DNA of 64,000 nt, taken from the NCBI GenBank assembly GCA_052274345.1, contig DAVZGP010000006.1:31157-95156 (forward strand). The letters are read 5' to 3'. A program made the position numbers and the translations under genes. Shown piece after piece: positions 52,664 to 62,024 of the stretch (the first letter of the stretch is position 1; each line of letters starts with the position of its first letter). This DNA comes from Clostridium_AD sp937920395 (GTDB taxonomy: Bacteria > Bacillota > Clostridia > Clostridiales > Clostridiaceae). The notes under the pieces were generated by a model that was not told where the DNA came from, made no database searches, and saw only the letters and a list, made by a program, of their open reading frames with translations.

Positions 52664-53158
52664 TTACCTAATAATCCGTGTCAAAGTTAAAAAACTAAAT
52701 GATGTTGTTTCAGCCTCATCAATGAACCCAGTTTCATCTTCTTTTATATTCCACTCTGAATAATCTAAAGTTGGAAAGAATACCTCAGCATCATATTCCT
52801 TATGCACTTGTGTTAAATGTATTTTATTACAATAAGGTAACAATAGCTTATATATTTCTCCTCCTCCTATAACAAAATATTCTTTATTATCATCTAAATA
52901 AGCAAATAATGCCTCTTTAGAATTAATCACAGTTACCCTTTCATCATTCACTACAAAATCTTTATTCTGAGTAAAAACAACATGATGCCTTCCAGGGAGA
53001 ATACCAGGAAGAGATTCAAATGTTTTTCTTCCCATAATAATAGTATTTCCAGTTGTTATTTGCTTAAACCTTTTTAAATCTTTTGAAAAATGCCAAAGTA
53101 AATCATTATTTTTACCAATAGCAAAGTTATCTCCAATTGCAACAATACATGTTAACAT
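52664..53158 (-). CDS. dfrA: dihydrofolate reductase
   Basis: 164 residues: CIVAIGDNFAIGKNNDLLWH, DLKRFKQITTGNTIIMGRKT, TFESLPGILPGRHHVVF and YFVIGGGEIYKLLLPYCNKI are DHFR signatures, with Asp in WHFSKDLKRF as the folate-binding acid. It regenerates tetrahydrofolate after thymidylate synthesis. Its ATG shares the A of the thyA stop (TAATG), so it is coupled to thyA. Called folA in many genomes. Confidence 0.92.
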   Translation of the reverse strand: MLTCIVAIGDNFAIGKNNDLLWHFSKDLKRFKQITTGNTIIMGRKTFESLPGILPGRHHVVFTQNKDFVVNDERVTVINSKEALFAYLDDNKEYFVIGGGEIYKLLLPYCNKIHLTQVHKEYDAEVFFPTLDYSEWNIKEDETGFIDEAETTSFSFLTLTRIIR

Positions 53159-53955
53159 TATATAGCCACGCTCCCCATATCTATTTTACCAAGATGCTTA
53201 TAATCTATAAGTTTAACATCTTCTGGTGTAAAATCATAGAAGTTTTTAATTTCTGGGTTGATCCAAAGTTTAGGAGCATCTAAAGCTTCTGCCTTTCTTG
53301 AAATCTGTAATTTTAAACCCTCAATATGATTTTCATATACATGTGCATTATTTATTACATGAGTAAATAATCCTGCTTTGAGTCCTGTAACTTGAGCAAT
53401 TAAATGAACTAATACTGCGTATTGACTAGTGTTAAATGGAACTCCAAGTGCCATATCACCACTTCGTTGTACTAACATACAATTAAGTCGTCCATCAGTT
53501 ACATCCCAAAGAGTTAAGAAACAACATGGTTGAAGAGCCATTTCTGGAAGGTCCTCTATGTTCCAAAGATTCATAAGCATTCTTCTATCTTGAGGATTAT
53601 TTTTTAGAGCCTTAATAAGAGTATCAATTTGATGATATTTAGCTATTTGATAACCATAAGCTTTACCAATTGTTCCATCGGAGTATGCCCATTCATCCCA
53701 TATATGCACGTTTTGTTCTTGAAGTTTTTTTACATCATTAGATTGGTCTTTAAATATCCAAAGTAACTCTTTTACTGCTGTTTTAAATGCAACACTTTTA
53801 GTCGTTAATATTGGAAATTCTTCTTCTAAGTCAAACTGCATAATTTGGTGAGGTAATTTATAAGTCGAAACTCCAGTACGATTTTGATCATGATATCCTC
53901 TTTTTAAAATTTTCTCAACTATTTTCAAGTATTGTCTATCCATTTCATTTAACAT
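53158..53955 (-). CDS. thyA: thymidylate synthase
   Basis: 265 residues: GVSTYKLPHQIMQFDLEEEF, ALQPCCFLTLWDV (active-site Cys), VQRSGDMALGVPFNTSQYAV, LIAQVTGLKAG and THVINNAHVYENH are ThyA motifs. It methylates dUMP to dTMP with methylene-tetrahydrofolate; the operon with DHFR recycles the cofactor. No strong SD precedes the ATG. The active-site region reads PCC where PCH is common. Confidence 0.92.
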   Translation of the reverse strand: MLNEMDRQYLKIVEKILKRGYHDQNRTGVSTYKLPHQIMQFDLEEEFPILTTKSVAFKTAVKELLWIFKDQSNDVKKLQEQNVHIWDEWAYSDGTIGKAYGYQIAKYHQIDTLIKALKNNPQDRRMLMNLWNIEDLPEMALQPCCFLTLWDVTDGRLNCMLVQRSGDMALGVPFNTSQYAVLVHLIAQVTGLKAGLFTHVINNAHVYENHIEGLKLQISRKAEALDAPKLWINPEIKNFYDFTPEDVKLIDYKHLGKIDMGSVAI

Positions 53956-54032
53956 AATTATTCATAGTAAGAGAGTGTACCTATGTACTCAAACCTACTA
54001 ATGCTCACTTCCTTTTTACTATTGTTTTATGA

Positions 54033-54527
54033 CTACAAACTTTTTTTCATAATTAATGCAGGCAAAACTTTTCCTGTCCAATTTAATTTCGCATCTTTAA
54101 ATTTATTAAAGCCATTTCTAATCCAGAAATTAAGTACCCTATTGTCATAATTAGTTACTACATCTATTCTTATGACTCTGCTTTTTATTGACTTAACATA
54201 CTCCTCTAAAGCCTCATAAATCAGCTTTCCAAACCCTTTGTTTTTGTAATCATTATGTATCATTAACAGGGATAAATAAGTTTCCTCACCTAATTTAAAA
54301 TCTATTATACCAATTATTTTATTTGAACTTTTCAAAACTACTTTACAAGAATAAAAATTTATTTTTTTCATTAACGCTAACTCTTCAATCACCCATTTAT
54401 ATTCAACCATGTCACTTCCCATATGATTCAATAAAAATTGCTTATTGGAATTGTATACTTCAATGATATCATTTAAATCTCTGCTCTCTACTAAATCTAT
54501 ATAAAAATCTTTTGATTGACAAATCAT
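54033..54527 (-). CDS. GNAT acetyltransferase
   Basis: 164 residues from the ATG at 54525-54527, which follows AGGGGAAC by 4 bases. LSLLMIHNDYKNKGFGKLIY is the acetyl-CoA loop (NKGFG) and NYDNRVLNFWIRNGFNKF the C-terminal box. A full GNAT of unknown substrate. Confidence 0.85.
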   Translation of the reverse strand: MICQSKDFYIDLVESRDLNDIIEVYNSNKQFLLNHMGSDMVEYKWVIEELALMKKINFYSCKVVLKSSNKIIGIIDFKLGEETYLSLLMIHNDYKNKGFGKLIYEALEEYVKSIKSRVIRIDVVTNYDNRVLNFWIRNGFNKFKDAKLNWTGKVLPALIMKKSL

Positions 54528-54643
54528 TTTAGTTCCCCTATTTTTTATTTTAACATGCATGACAATATTGTTACGCTCATATTACTAAATAGTATGTCCA
54601 GCCATTATCTTTAATTTATCTTTCTTAACCATTATATAAAGAA

Positions 54644-54790
54644 TTATTCACCTTCATAATAGTCTACATTAGAATCTTTTTTATAAAATGTTCCTGGTTC
54701 TCCATTTACAAGTATACCCACTTTATTGAAATTGGGATAAGACACTACCTCAGGAGAATTAACAGTATCACAACTAAAGTGTGAAAACAT
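54644..54790 (-). pseudogene. 3' remnant of an unrecognised gene fused to the QueG-like gene
   Basis: A 48-codon frame (ATG 54788-54790) overlapping the end of the QueG-like gene in another phase. It reads FSHFSCDTVNSPEVVSYPNF, then VGILVNGEPGTFYKK and ends DYYEGE. It has coding character but no family I know; it is likely the tail of a gene joined to the QueG-like gene by a deletion. Confidence 0.4.
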
Positions 54791-55272
54791 TTGTCATCAC
54801 ACATACTTTTACTAATAGCCATTCCTATAGGTAAATCATAATCTATTAATATAGCCGAAAGTCTTATTCGTGGACCATACTTTCGAGTAACTAAAACTCC
54901 ATTTTTTCCAATCCACCCAATTCCAGCATTAACAGCAGCGTATTTAAATGAAAATGGTGCAATTAGACTTTCTTCATTACTCTGAGCTACTGGTGGCAAA
55001 TAAAAATGGATGTTATATTTTTGCAATATAGTTATCAGATCATAAACAATCATATTCACTTCTTGATGGGCAATCGATATCGTCTTTTCAAATTTTTCTT
55101 CTGAATAGTTATTTAAAGATATAATTTCTTTATGAGGAACTGCTAATACGATAGCACACTTATATTGCTCGGAATAACATGAATAAGCAATATCTGTAAT
55201 TCCAACTATTGTATTTGGATAACATTTCATCTTTCTAATAATTAATTCATATATTTTATTTTTTTCAACCAT
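54745..55272 (-). pseudogene. epoxyqueuosine reductase-like protein, truncated before its iron-sulfur motifs
   Basis: 175 residues matching the first part of QueG-like proteins: CAIVLAVPHKEIISLNNYS, PPVAQSNEESLIAPFSFKYA, AGIGWIGKNGVLVTRKYGPR and IRLSAILIDYDLPIG. It then reads SMCDDKCFHTLVV where CxxCxxxCP ferredoxin motifs should begin, and stops. The Fe-S domain is missing, so the enzyme cannot be complete. A different reading frame (54644-54790) takes over at the break. Confidence 0.7.
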
Positions 55273-55333
55273 AAACCTCCCCCAATAATATAAATAGTTC
55301 CTGCATGATATAACTCAACTTTATGCAATTCTT

Positions 55334-55993
55334 TTATGTATTTATATTTGTTGTAAAATCTTTATGCTTATTTTCTAAAAAAGTATAGTAGTAGGACAAC
55401 ATAAACATAAGTGCCTGAATGGTGTAAATAGCTAATCGTTCTGTTAGCCCTAATATGTTTAATTGTAAACTCATAGAAATTGGATTAAACATTCCAAACA
55501 CAGTAATAAGTATAGCCATAACTAAAGTAATTTTTCCCAAGCTATTCATTTTCTCCTGCTTTAGGTACCCAACCGAAATAAAAAAAGAGGAAGCAATTGT
55601 TGTAACCACCACGACAACTGTCACAACAATGTGCATTATATTTTGAAAGTTCATCACTGTTTTATTCCCAGTTAGAGGAAATAAACTATACCCAAATAAA
55701 GAAGTTAACTGCATTATCATCAAAATTACATATCCAATTCTTAACATGCTGTGATATTTTCTGAATGCTTTTGCAATCAATCCTATTACCATTAAAACCA
55801 TACAAATACCATAAATAAAACCAAATATTTTTAGTAGATTTGCATTAGGGGCTCCATCTGCGGTAAGTGAACTAATATCTGTTGTTATTGGATTATAATC
55901 CTTCCATAGAATATTTCCTAAAATAGTATGTGTAAAATAAAATAGGACTCCAACCATTCCCAATGGCATTAAATATTTATTGATTTTTTCCAT
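55334..55993 (-). CDS. DUF998 membrane protein
   Basis: 219 residues with about six hydrophobic segments and the DUF998 opening FYFTHTILGNILWKDYNPIT followed by SSLTA. Function unknown; the family occurs near acetyltransferase and resistance-type genes. The inner ATG (55991-55993) is used because GAGGTG lies 9 bases before it. Confidence 0.8.
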   Translation of the reverse strand: MEKINKYLMPLGMVGVLFYFTHTILGNILWKDYNPITTDISSLTADGAPNANLLKIFGFIYGICMVLMVIGLIAKAFRKYHSMLRIGYVILMIMQLTSLFGYSLFPLTGNKTVMNFQNIMHIVVTVVVVVTTIASSFFISVGYLKQEKMNSLGKITLVMAILITVFGMFNPISMSLQLNILGLTERLAIYTIQALMFMLSYYYTFLENKHKDFTTNINT

Positions 55994-56008
55994 TCTTATA
56001 CACCTCAA

Positions 56009-56437
56009 TTGGATATTATTCTCTACAATATTTTATTTACTTCTTTAATTTTATATCATAATAGATTACTATCAAGTACACACTTCTTCCTTCAACATTA
56101 TCATTAATTTCCACTTTTATAAAATTCAAAAACACTATTTTAAATTTATGCAGATTCTTTCTTTCCCGTGATGTACCATACACCACTTATGTTTTTAACA
56201 GTAAATTTTATGGTTAACTACACTTTCTCAAAATGTTTTTATTAAATTGTACCATAATTCCCACCAATTAAATATATTTACATTTTTTATAAATATTTAA
56301 TATCCTTAATCTAAATGTAATTCAATTTATTTGTTCGATATAATTCAAAGTAATTCAAAGTAATTCAAAGTAATTAATATATTCAAATAAAAGCTATAGA
56401 ATTTAAAGTTAATACCTTAATCCCATAGCTTTTTAAA
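56009..56437. other. intergenic stretch with a short tandem repeat
   Basis: AT-rich, no gene. AATTCAAAGT is repeated three times in direct tandem at about 56341-56375. Near 56250 the text TACCATAATTCC...AATTAAATATATTTACA resembles a diverged copy of the promoter repeat seen at 51330 and 62025. No terminator is obvious. Confidence 0.5.
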
Positions 56438-56746
56438 TTATAAATATTTAAGCGATAAATCGTCAAGCTCAATCTTAATTTTGGTGATGCCAAGCCGAAC
56501 AGCAATTGGTGAAAATATATCTATTGTTTCTTTTGCCTTTTCCCTCCATTTTTCTGGTTTCATATACTTGAGAGTACGCATGTTGTGAAGCCGGTCTGCA
56601 AATTTAATTAAAATTACACGCTTATCTATCATTGTGTCATCTGAATTTATTAAATCCCAACTGACTTTATTAAATTTGGTGACTTCATCAACGAGTAAGG
56701 CAATTTCATTAGAAAATTCTTTTGCTAACTCAAATATTATATCCAT
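56438..56746 (-). pseudogene. RelA/SpoT hydrolase-domain fragment
   Basis: 102 residues from the ATG at 56744-56746 (GGAGG 9 bases upstream). ALLVDEVTKFNKV, RVILIKFADRLHNMRTLKYM and PIAVRLGITKIKIELDDLSL match the second half of the HD domain of (p)ppGpp synthetase/hydrolases. The upstream HD motif and its first His ligands are missing, and the synthetase and regulatory domains are absent; the frame stops after LSLKYL where the family continues. It has a normal ribosome binding site and may be translated, but hydrolase activity is not expected. Confidence 0.65.
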
Positions 56747-56804
56747 ATGCGTATTCCTCCACTTCTTTAGCATAGTTATCTCGTTTTAAAACTTTTATAA
56801 AAAT

Positions 56805-58091
56805 TTATTTATACTCATAAATTCTATTTTCAAGATTATATCCTACAATCAAATGTTGTACATTATTATCCAAGACCATTGCTATTCCTTCACTCTCACC
56901 TGGTTCATTAAAATATTTAGCAGCGATTTCTTTTCCATTATAATCAAATGTCATAATCTTATTATTTGTATAGTAATAAATGTATCTACCATTAGATTCA
57001 AGACCTTGTGGTCGTCCTTGATTAGGTTTAATAAAAGTTTTTATGACTTTCATATTAGCTAAATTTATTATAGTAAATCTTAGACTTCCAAAGTCCCCAC
57101 CACTTAAAATAGTATGCAATATTAAATAGTCATGAACGTTGTCTATTGCAAGTAATGCAGAAGTACCGAGACTTTCATAGTTTAAATCAGTCATTACTTT
57201 GCTACTGGCATAATTAACAACATATACATGTGTTTTTGCTGTACCACCGCCGTTTGCCATATAGATGTTTCCAGTTTTAGTTCTATATCCAAGGTCGGCT
57301 GAGTGTCCTATTTTCATAGGTTTTGTTTGTGATATTTTTGTACCTGTCATACTATACTTAGATATTTCTCCTTGTCCACTTCCAACATCAAATCCACAGT
57401 ATATATAATTATTAAAATAAGTGAGTGATTGAAAATTGTGGGTATCATTTAAATTAAATAACAACTTCAAACTTGGAACATAAGGTTTTGGTTTAACAGT
57501 TATTTTACAAGCAACTTTTAATCCTTTATCAGCCGTTACTCCTGTAATAGTTGTAGTTCCTACCTTTAATGATGTTACTTTACCCCAAATATCTACTTTT
57601 GCTATTGTATTATTTAAAGATCTCCATTTTACAGTTCTATTTGTTGCATTTGTTGGTGTAAATGTTGCCCTTAGTATACCTGTCTGCCCTGCTACTAAAG
57701 TATTAGTACTTTTATTTATACTTACTTTACTTACACGAATTATTGGCTTAGGGTTAACAGTTATTTTACAAGCAACTTTTAATCCTTTATCAGCCGTTAC
57801 TCCAGTAATAGTTGTAATTCCTGCCTTTAATGATGTTACTTTGCCCCAAATATCTACTTTTGCTATTGTATTATTTGAAGATCTCCATTTTACAGTTCTA
57901 TTTGTTGCGTTTGTTGGTGTAAATTTTGCCTTTAGTATATCTGTCTGCCCTGCTACTAAAGTATCATTATTTTTATTTATACTTACTTTACTTACACGAA
58001 TTACTGTACCTGCAAATACCTGAACATTTATAAATAATAATAAAAAAGTAAATATAAAACATATAATATAATTTCGTTGCCATTTCCTCAT
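56805..58091 (-). CDS. secreted protein with two BIG2 (Ig-like) domains and a beta-propeller-like region
   Basis: 428 residues. A signal peptide is clear (KWQRNYIICFIFTFLLLFIN then QVFAG). Two nearly identical Ig-like BIG2 domains follow (about 32-118 and 119-205), each with VSKVSINK, FTPTNATNRTVKWRS, VDIWGKVTSLK and TTITGVTADKGLKVACKITV. The repeat unit is 261 bases (87 residues). Residues 210-428 look like a beta-propeller (repeated YxxNxIY.F-type strands). BIG2 domains mediate cell-surface or adhesion roles (known); no anchor motif is seen, so it is probably secreted. Confidence 0.8.
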   Translation of the reverse strand: MRKWQRNYIICFIFTFLLLFINVQVFAGTVIRVSKVSINKNNDTLVAGQTDILKAKFTPTNATNRTVKWRSSNNTIAKVDIWGKVTSLKAGITTITGVTADKGLKVACKITVNPKPIIRVSKVSINKSTNTLVAGQTGILRATFTPTNATNRTVKWRSLNNTIAKVDIWGKVTSLKVGTTTITGVTADKGLKVACKITVKPKPYVPSLKLLFNLNDTHNFQSLTYFNNYIYCGFDVGSGQGEISKYSMTGTKISQTKPMKIGHSADLGYRTKTGNIYMANGGGTAKTHVYVVNYASSKVMTDLNYESLGTSALLAIDNVHDYLILHTILSGGDFGSLRFTIINLANMKVIKTFIKPNQGRPQGLESNGRYIYYYTNNKIMTFDYNGKEIAAKYFNEPGESEGIAMVLDNNVQHLIVGYNLENRIYEYK

Positions 58092-58247
58092 TAAAGCCTC
58101 TCCTCTATTAATTTAAATAAATACATATTTTAATATTGCTATCACCTATGGCAATTTTGCACATCTTTTAATACTGTTACTCTCAATAAGCTTTGGCATA
58201 CCAAACTCATTTTTATTAATAGTCCTCCCAATAAATTATTTCAAAGT

Positions 58248-58751
58248 CTAAGTATAGATAATATCTTTGATTTTATTTGTAGTTTCAGAAATAGTAATGT
58301 TACTTGTATCAATTTTTATTGTGTTCATCTCTTGATATAAATGAAGTCGATCTAAACTTTTTTCCAAACTATTTTCTGTTCTTATATTATTTTTTATATC
58401 TTTCAATATTCTATTTTTAAGGTTCTCTTGTGAACATATAAGAGTTATTTTAAACAATTCAAACTCCAAATCATTAACACCTTTTAATATCATATCAAAT
58501 ATTTCTTCCCTATGAATTACCCAATTAAAAATTATATATTCAAAAGACGAATTACATAAAAACTTTCTTAACAAATATATTATATTATCTTCAACCATTT
58601 GTTTATTTTCATCATTTACAATAAACGGATTCATCATCCAACACCAATCACCATCAAGCCAAACAGATTTATCAAGAGTTTTATTCAATTCTTTACACGT
58701 TGCACTTTTTCCGACTCCCATAGTTCCATTTATTATTATAAGTTTCTTCAT
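58248..58751 (-). CDS. P-loop kinase-like protein
   Basis: 167 residues: KLIIINGTMGVGKSATCKEL is a Walker A loop (GTMGVGKS), WLDGDWCWMMNPF follows with the Asp typical of small-molecule kinases, and RTENSLEKSLDRL is the lid region. It resembles AAA/shikimate-type or aminoglycoside/chloramphenicol-phosphotransferase-like kinases; the substrate is unknown. Confidence 0.8.
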   Translation of the reverse strand: MKKLIIINGTMGVGKSATCKELNKTLDKSVWLDGDWCWMMNPFIVNDENKQMVEDNIIYLLRKFLCNSSFEYIIFNWVIHREEIFDMILKGVNDLEFELFKITLICSQENLKNRILKDIKNNIRTENSLEKSLDRLHLYQEMNTIKIDTSNITISETTNKIKDIIYT

Positions 58752-58778
58752 ACCTTTCCTCTCCTCTCAAAAAAATAA

Positions 58779-59036
58779 TTATATTTTGTGCCAATTATAA
58801 AAATCTTTTAGTTCTTCTTTACGCTCCTGAGGCAATGCTGTTTTCTTAATACCATGAATTGCACCTTCAAGTGCTAACAATCTATGAATACATGCCGAAG
58901 TATCGATTTTTTGTATTTTCAGCCACACTTCTTCTGTACCAATATCTTTTAATTCATTATAAGTGAATATTCCTACTTTATTTAACTGACTTTCAACCTC
59001 TTTCCCGATATTAGGTAGTTTTGATAATTCTCCCAT
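58779..59036 (-). CDS. TfoX C-terminal domain protein
   Basis: 85 residues: SKLPNIGKEVESQLNKVGI is the TfoX_C helix-hairpin-helix opening and the rest is helical (CIHRLLALEGAIHGI). The N-terminal TfoX domain is absent, as in many stand-alone Firmicutes copies. The ATG at 59034-59036 is taken since AAAGGAAG lies 8 bases before it; an upstream in-frame start would add 17 residues. Confidence 0.85.
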   Translation of the reverse strand: MGELSKLPNIGKEVESQLNKVGIFTYNELKDIGTEEVWLKIQKIDTSACIHRLLALEGAIHGIKKTALPQERKEELKDFYNWHKI

Positions 59037-59191
59037 AATATAGCTTCCTTTCAAATTACTATTTATTGAGTTATTTACATTGCTCATTAAATCACATTTT
59101 GTTACAAATATTCATATATCGTAGAATAACGATTAAGGCAATAGTTCTTTTGCTTTTCTGCAGCAATTAGCTTTATATGGTATTTTTTATT

Positions 59192-59914
59192 TTAATTACC
59201 TTCAATCATTTTTTCTAAATCTATAAATACCTGTTCACGTCTCAATGGTTCACAATGACCATGTAAGTAGACTTCAAATGGAATTTTCATCAGAACATCC
59301 CGATATTGTTTTACTCGTCCAACTTCACGTTCTCCCTTATTATCGTAAAAGTCTCGAGAATCTGCATCTCCACAAAATAATATTTTCTCTTCTGGAACAT
59401 AGATAATCACACTGTCTTTTGAGTGTGGTGATGGACAATAAAATGCTGTACAGGTAATCCCCCCAAGGTCAATTGAAATACTACTATCGAATATCACATC
59501 AGCTGATTTCACACAAATTTCTGATAAATTCTTATATTCTTTTCGGATATTTTTATCGCAAAATTCAATTTCTTCACCATTTACAAGGCGATCTTTCATA
59601 GCTTTGTCAGTCCATTTCCATTTCATGACTTCTTTCAGTTTATTATTGGTAATTTGTCCTGCAATCGTCATCCCATTAAATGATCTCATACCAAAGGTAT
59701 GATCCCAATGCCAGTGTGTAATAATAGCAATTTGTGGAATAGGAAGATGTCTCTCTTCAAGTCCAGCATAAAATAAAGAAAGATGTTTGGGCGAATTACC
59801 ACAATCAATCATAATCGAATACTTATTCCCGAAAATATACCCAATATTTGGTCTGTCTGTATTTTCATCGAAAGGCAAGTAGTATATTCTCTCTGATATT
59901 TGATTTATAACCAT
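59192..59914 (-). CDS. metallo-beta-lactamase fold hydrolase
   Basis: 240 residues: IMIDCGNSPKHLSL, IITHWHWDHTFGM (H67xH69xD71H72 zinc site), PSPHSKDSVIIYVPEEKILF and LFCGDADSRDF with the bridging Asp, and HGHCEPLRR for the last His. All metal ligands are present, so it should be an active hydrolase; the substrate is unknown. Confidence 0.88.
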   Translation of the reverse strand: MVINQISERIYYLPFDENTDRPNIGYIFGNKYSIMIDCGNSPKHLSLFYAGLEERHLPIPQIAIITHWHWDHTFGMRSFNGMTIAGQITNNKLKEVMKWKWTDKAMKDRLVNGEEIEFCDKNIRKEYKNLSEICVKSADVIFDSSISIDLGGITCTAFYCPSPHSKDSVIIYVPEEKILFCGDADSRDFYDNKGEREVGRVKQYRDVLMKIPFEVYLHGHCEPLRREQVFIDLEKMIEGN

Positions 59915-60174
59915 ATAAATCTCCTTCCCAATATATCAATAAAACATAATTCTACAGTTACGGCACAATTATACTTATAATCACAGTTATCGTATACCAA
60001 TGGTCCACGATAAAGATATTCTTTTGGTATTAATAAAAATATTCCATAGTTTACTTCCTCAATAGTTTTATCACTTCACTGTTTTTTACAATGTTGAATA
60101 TATTCTACTTTTACGATTGATAAAATTTTAGAGAAGATTGTACCTTAAATATAAATTAGTGATATTCTTCAGAC

Positions 60175-60528
60175 TCATTTTAATTCATATGTGTTATAAC
60201 AAAATTTGATAACATCATTTGCATTTTTAAATCTTTTATATTTTAATCCACATTGCAATAATTCAGATATTAACTGTTTCCTATAATTGTTAAATTCATT
60301 ATGCCACTTTATATTCATCCATAAGAACTTTAATGTTGGCTTGGTGTTATATGCTTCCTTCCCCGTTCTTTGCCGAATCCAGCGTCTTAAAATTCTATAT
60401 AATCGTATAAATGAATTTGTATATAAAAAAATAATATAATCGCAATATTCATAACGTTTTTTTAAATATTTTCTTGGATTATAATTTCTTATTTTTTTCT
60501 CCTTTTGCAGTTTCAATAACTTTTTCAA
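60175..60528 (-). CDS. unrecognised protein (117 residues), overlapping the GrpB gene
   Basis: A basic protein rich in Lys, Arg and Tyr with no recognised domain; the best-looking part is RRWIRQRTGKEAYNTKPTLK and WHNEFNNYRKQLISELLQC. The first 17 residues lie in another phase of the GrpB gene (50-base overlap), so the true start may be later or the gene may be a remnant fused there. No good SD is seen. Confidence 0.35.
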   Translation of the reverse strand: MKKLLKLQKEKKIRNYNPRKYLKKRYEYCDYIIFLYTNSFIRLYRILRRWIRQRTGKEAYNTKPTLKFLWMNIKWHNEFNNYRKQLISELLQCGLKYKRFKNANDVIKFCYNTYELK

Positions 60529-61021
60529 TAAAAGGATTTTTTCCTATTGCATACTTATTTATATTATTAAAAAAATCTTTTTCTAAATATTTTTTGAGAT
60601 TAGAATATTTTATAATAATTAGCGGATGTTTATTTAAATAATCCCTAAATAAAATGTGATTATTCCATAGCTTACCATTAATTGGTTCTACATGTATATA
60701 ATGCGTACTTAATTCTCCATCTTTCTTCTTAAAAAAGTGTCTCCCAGCTATATGCCCATCTCCATTATATATATATCCAATGTTTCTTAATACTGGAATT
60801 AGTTGTTCTCCATACTCTAAAGATTCAACGCCTATTGCTATATCAATTATTGGTTTAGCATGACATCCTACTATTGATGTACTACCAACATGCTGTATAT
60901 CAACATCATAATCTTGTAATTGCTTTTTCAACAATGTTTCCTCTTTTAGGAACTCATCTTTCCATTCAGGATTGTATTCTTCAATCTTTACTGTTCCACT
61001 TATTAACCCCAGCTTTAACAT
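60479..61021 (-). CDS. GrpB/UPF0157 family protein
   Basis: 180 residues: IEEYNPEWKDEFLKEETLLK, IQHVGSTSIVGCHAKPIIDI (hGST..G...KP..D, the GrpB signature) and FRDYLNKHPLIIIKYSNLK. The ATG at 61019-61021 is chosen because AAAGGA lies 10 bases before it and abuts an ATG three codons further upstream. Confidence 0.85.
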   Translation of the reverse strand: MLKLGLISGTVKIEEYNPEWKDEFLKEETLLKKQLQDYDVDIQHVGSTSIVGCHAKPIIDIAIGVESLEYGEQLIPVLRNIGYIYNGDGHIAGRHFFKKKDGELSTHYIHVEPINGKLWNNHILFRDYLNKHPLIIIKYSNLKKYLEKDFFNNINKYAIGKNPFIEKVIETAKGEKNKKL

Positions 61022-61082
61022 TAAATTCATATCCTTTCATATTGTAAACAATATTTAATTTAATTTTCTTTATATGAACAAT

Positions 61083-61328
61083 TTAAAATAACTCTTCCTG
61101 CTTTTGAATTAAAGAGTGCTCATTTTCTTTCCCATTTAAAATGCATGGCAACATTACGGAATGTATTTCTCTAATTAAAGTATCGTCTAAGTCGAAACAA
61201 ACAAGTTTTACTTTCTCAGATAATTTTACAATTGTGTGATAAACACTAGACCCAGTTCCAAGCCCAATAATCATTTCATCTTGAATGTACTCAACTGCTT
61301 TTTCACCTGCTCTTTTTTTACAATCCAT
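61083..61328 (-). pseudogene. chimeric remnant: ribose-5-phosphate isomerase A N-terminus fused to a HAD hydrolase N-terminus
   Basis: 81 codons. Residues 1-40 (KKRAGEKAVEYIQDEMIIGL then GTGSSVYHTIVKL) match the RpiA opening with its GxGTGST loop. From residue 41 the sequence KLVCFDLDDTLIREIHSVML is the start of a HAD-superfamily hydrolase with its DxDxT motif, then stops. Neither enzyme is complete. A deletion that joined two gene starts in frame is the simplest explanation. Confidence 0.7.
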
Positions 61329-61482
61329 TTTTATTCCACCCTTTTATTAAATTTAAATTATTACGTTGGTAATTTACCACATTTAATAATCGCCATTAAT
61401 CGTAGTTTTATGATTAATGCAATATTTATGGAAATTATGAATCAAACAATTTAAAATTATATTTACCTAATGACATAGTAAC

Positions 61483-61962
61483 TTATAACCTTTTTATTGG
61501 GAAAAATAAATACAATTGCCCATTTTCTTCAGGACAATTATAATCAAATACAGCACCCGCTAATTTAATGTTATTATTATCCATGTAATTTAAAACATAG
61601 GAAAAGGCTTCTCCATATTCATTATCCACTTTGATATAAAGATACTCAAATGAAGGAACTGTCCACTTTATCCAGGTATCAGGTGCTTCAACATTATCCC
61701 TAACTTCTACCCCTGCTAAATATAATCCATTTGTAGTATTCTCTTCCCACGGTTTAAAATTTCTTGAAAAATCACTCATCAGTCCCCAAAAGCCTAAAAT
61801 AGTTCCCTTTTCATCTTTCTTTGCCAAAAATTCAATCTCATTATAGTGATTATCAGCATTTTCCCATAACTTATTTACAAAACCATTTCCATCATTCGTT
61901 GAACCTTCTTTACCAATTACTGAAAAAGAACTTTTAATGCATTTTTTGATTTTAATATTCAT
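61483..61962 (-). CDS. GyrI-like / effector-binding domain protein
   Basis: 159 residues from the ATG at 61960-61962 (AAGGGGAGAG 3 bases before). SFSVIGKEGSTNDGNGFVNK, LYLAGVEVRDNVEAPDTWIK and FEYLYIKVDNEYGEAFSYVL match stand-alone effector-binding (GyrI-like) proteins that bind small molecules. The promoter repeat copy B lies about 75 bases upstream. Confidence 0.8.
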   Translation of the reverse strand: MNIKIKKCIKSSFSVIGKEGSTNDGNGFVNKLWENADNHYNEIEFLAKKDEKGTILGFWGLMSDFSRNFKPWEENTTNGLYLAGVEVRDNVEAPDTWIKWTVPSFEYLYIKVDNEYGEAFSYVLNYMDNNNIKLAGAVFDYNCPEENGQLYLFFPIKRL

Positions 61963-62024
61963 TTCTCTCCCCTTATGTAAATTAATTGTTACCAGCACTA
62001 TCCTTCTGCTTCAAACTTTTGAAT

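Noticed and set aside
56341..56375. CRISPR or origin-type iterons
   Set aside because: Only three 10-base AT-rich units in tandem, no spacers, no replication gene nearby.
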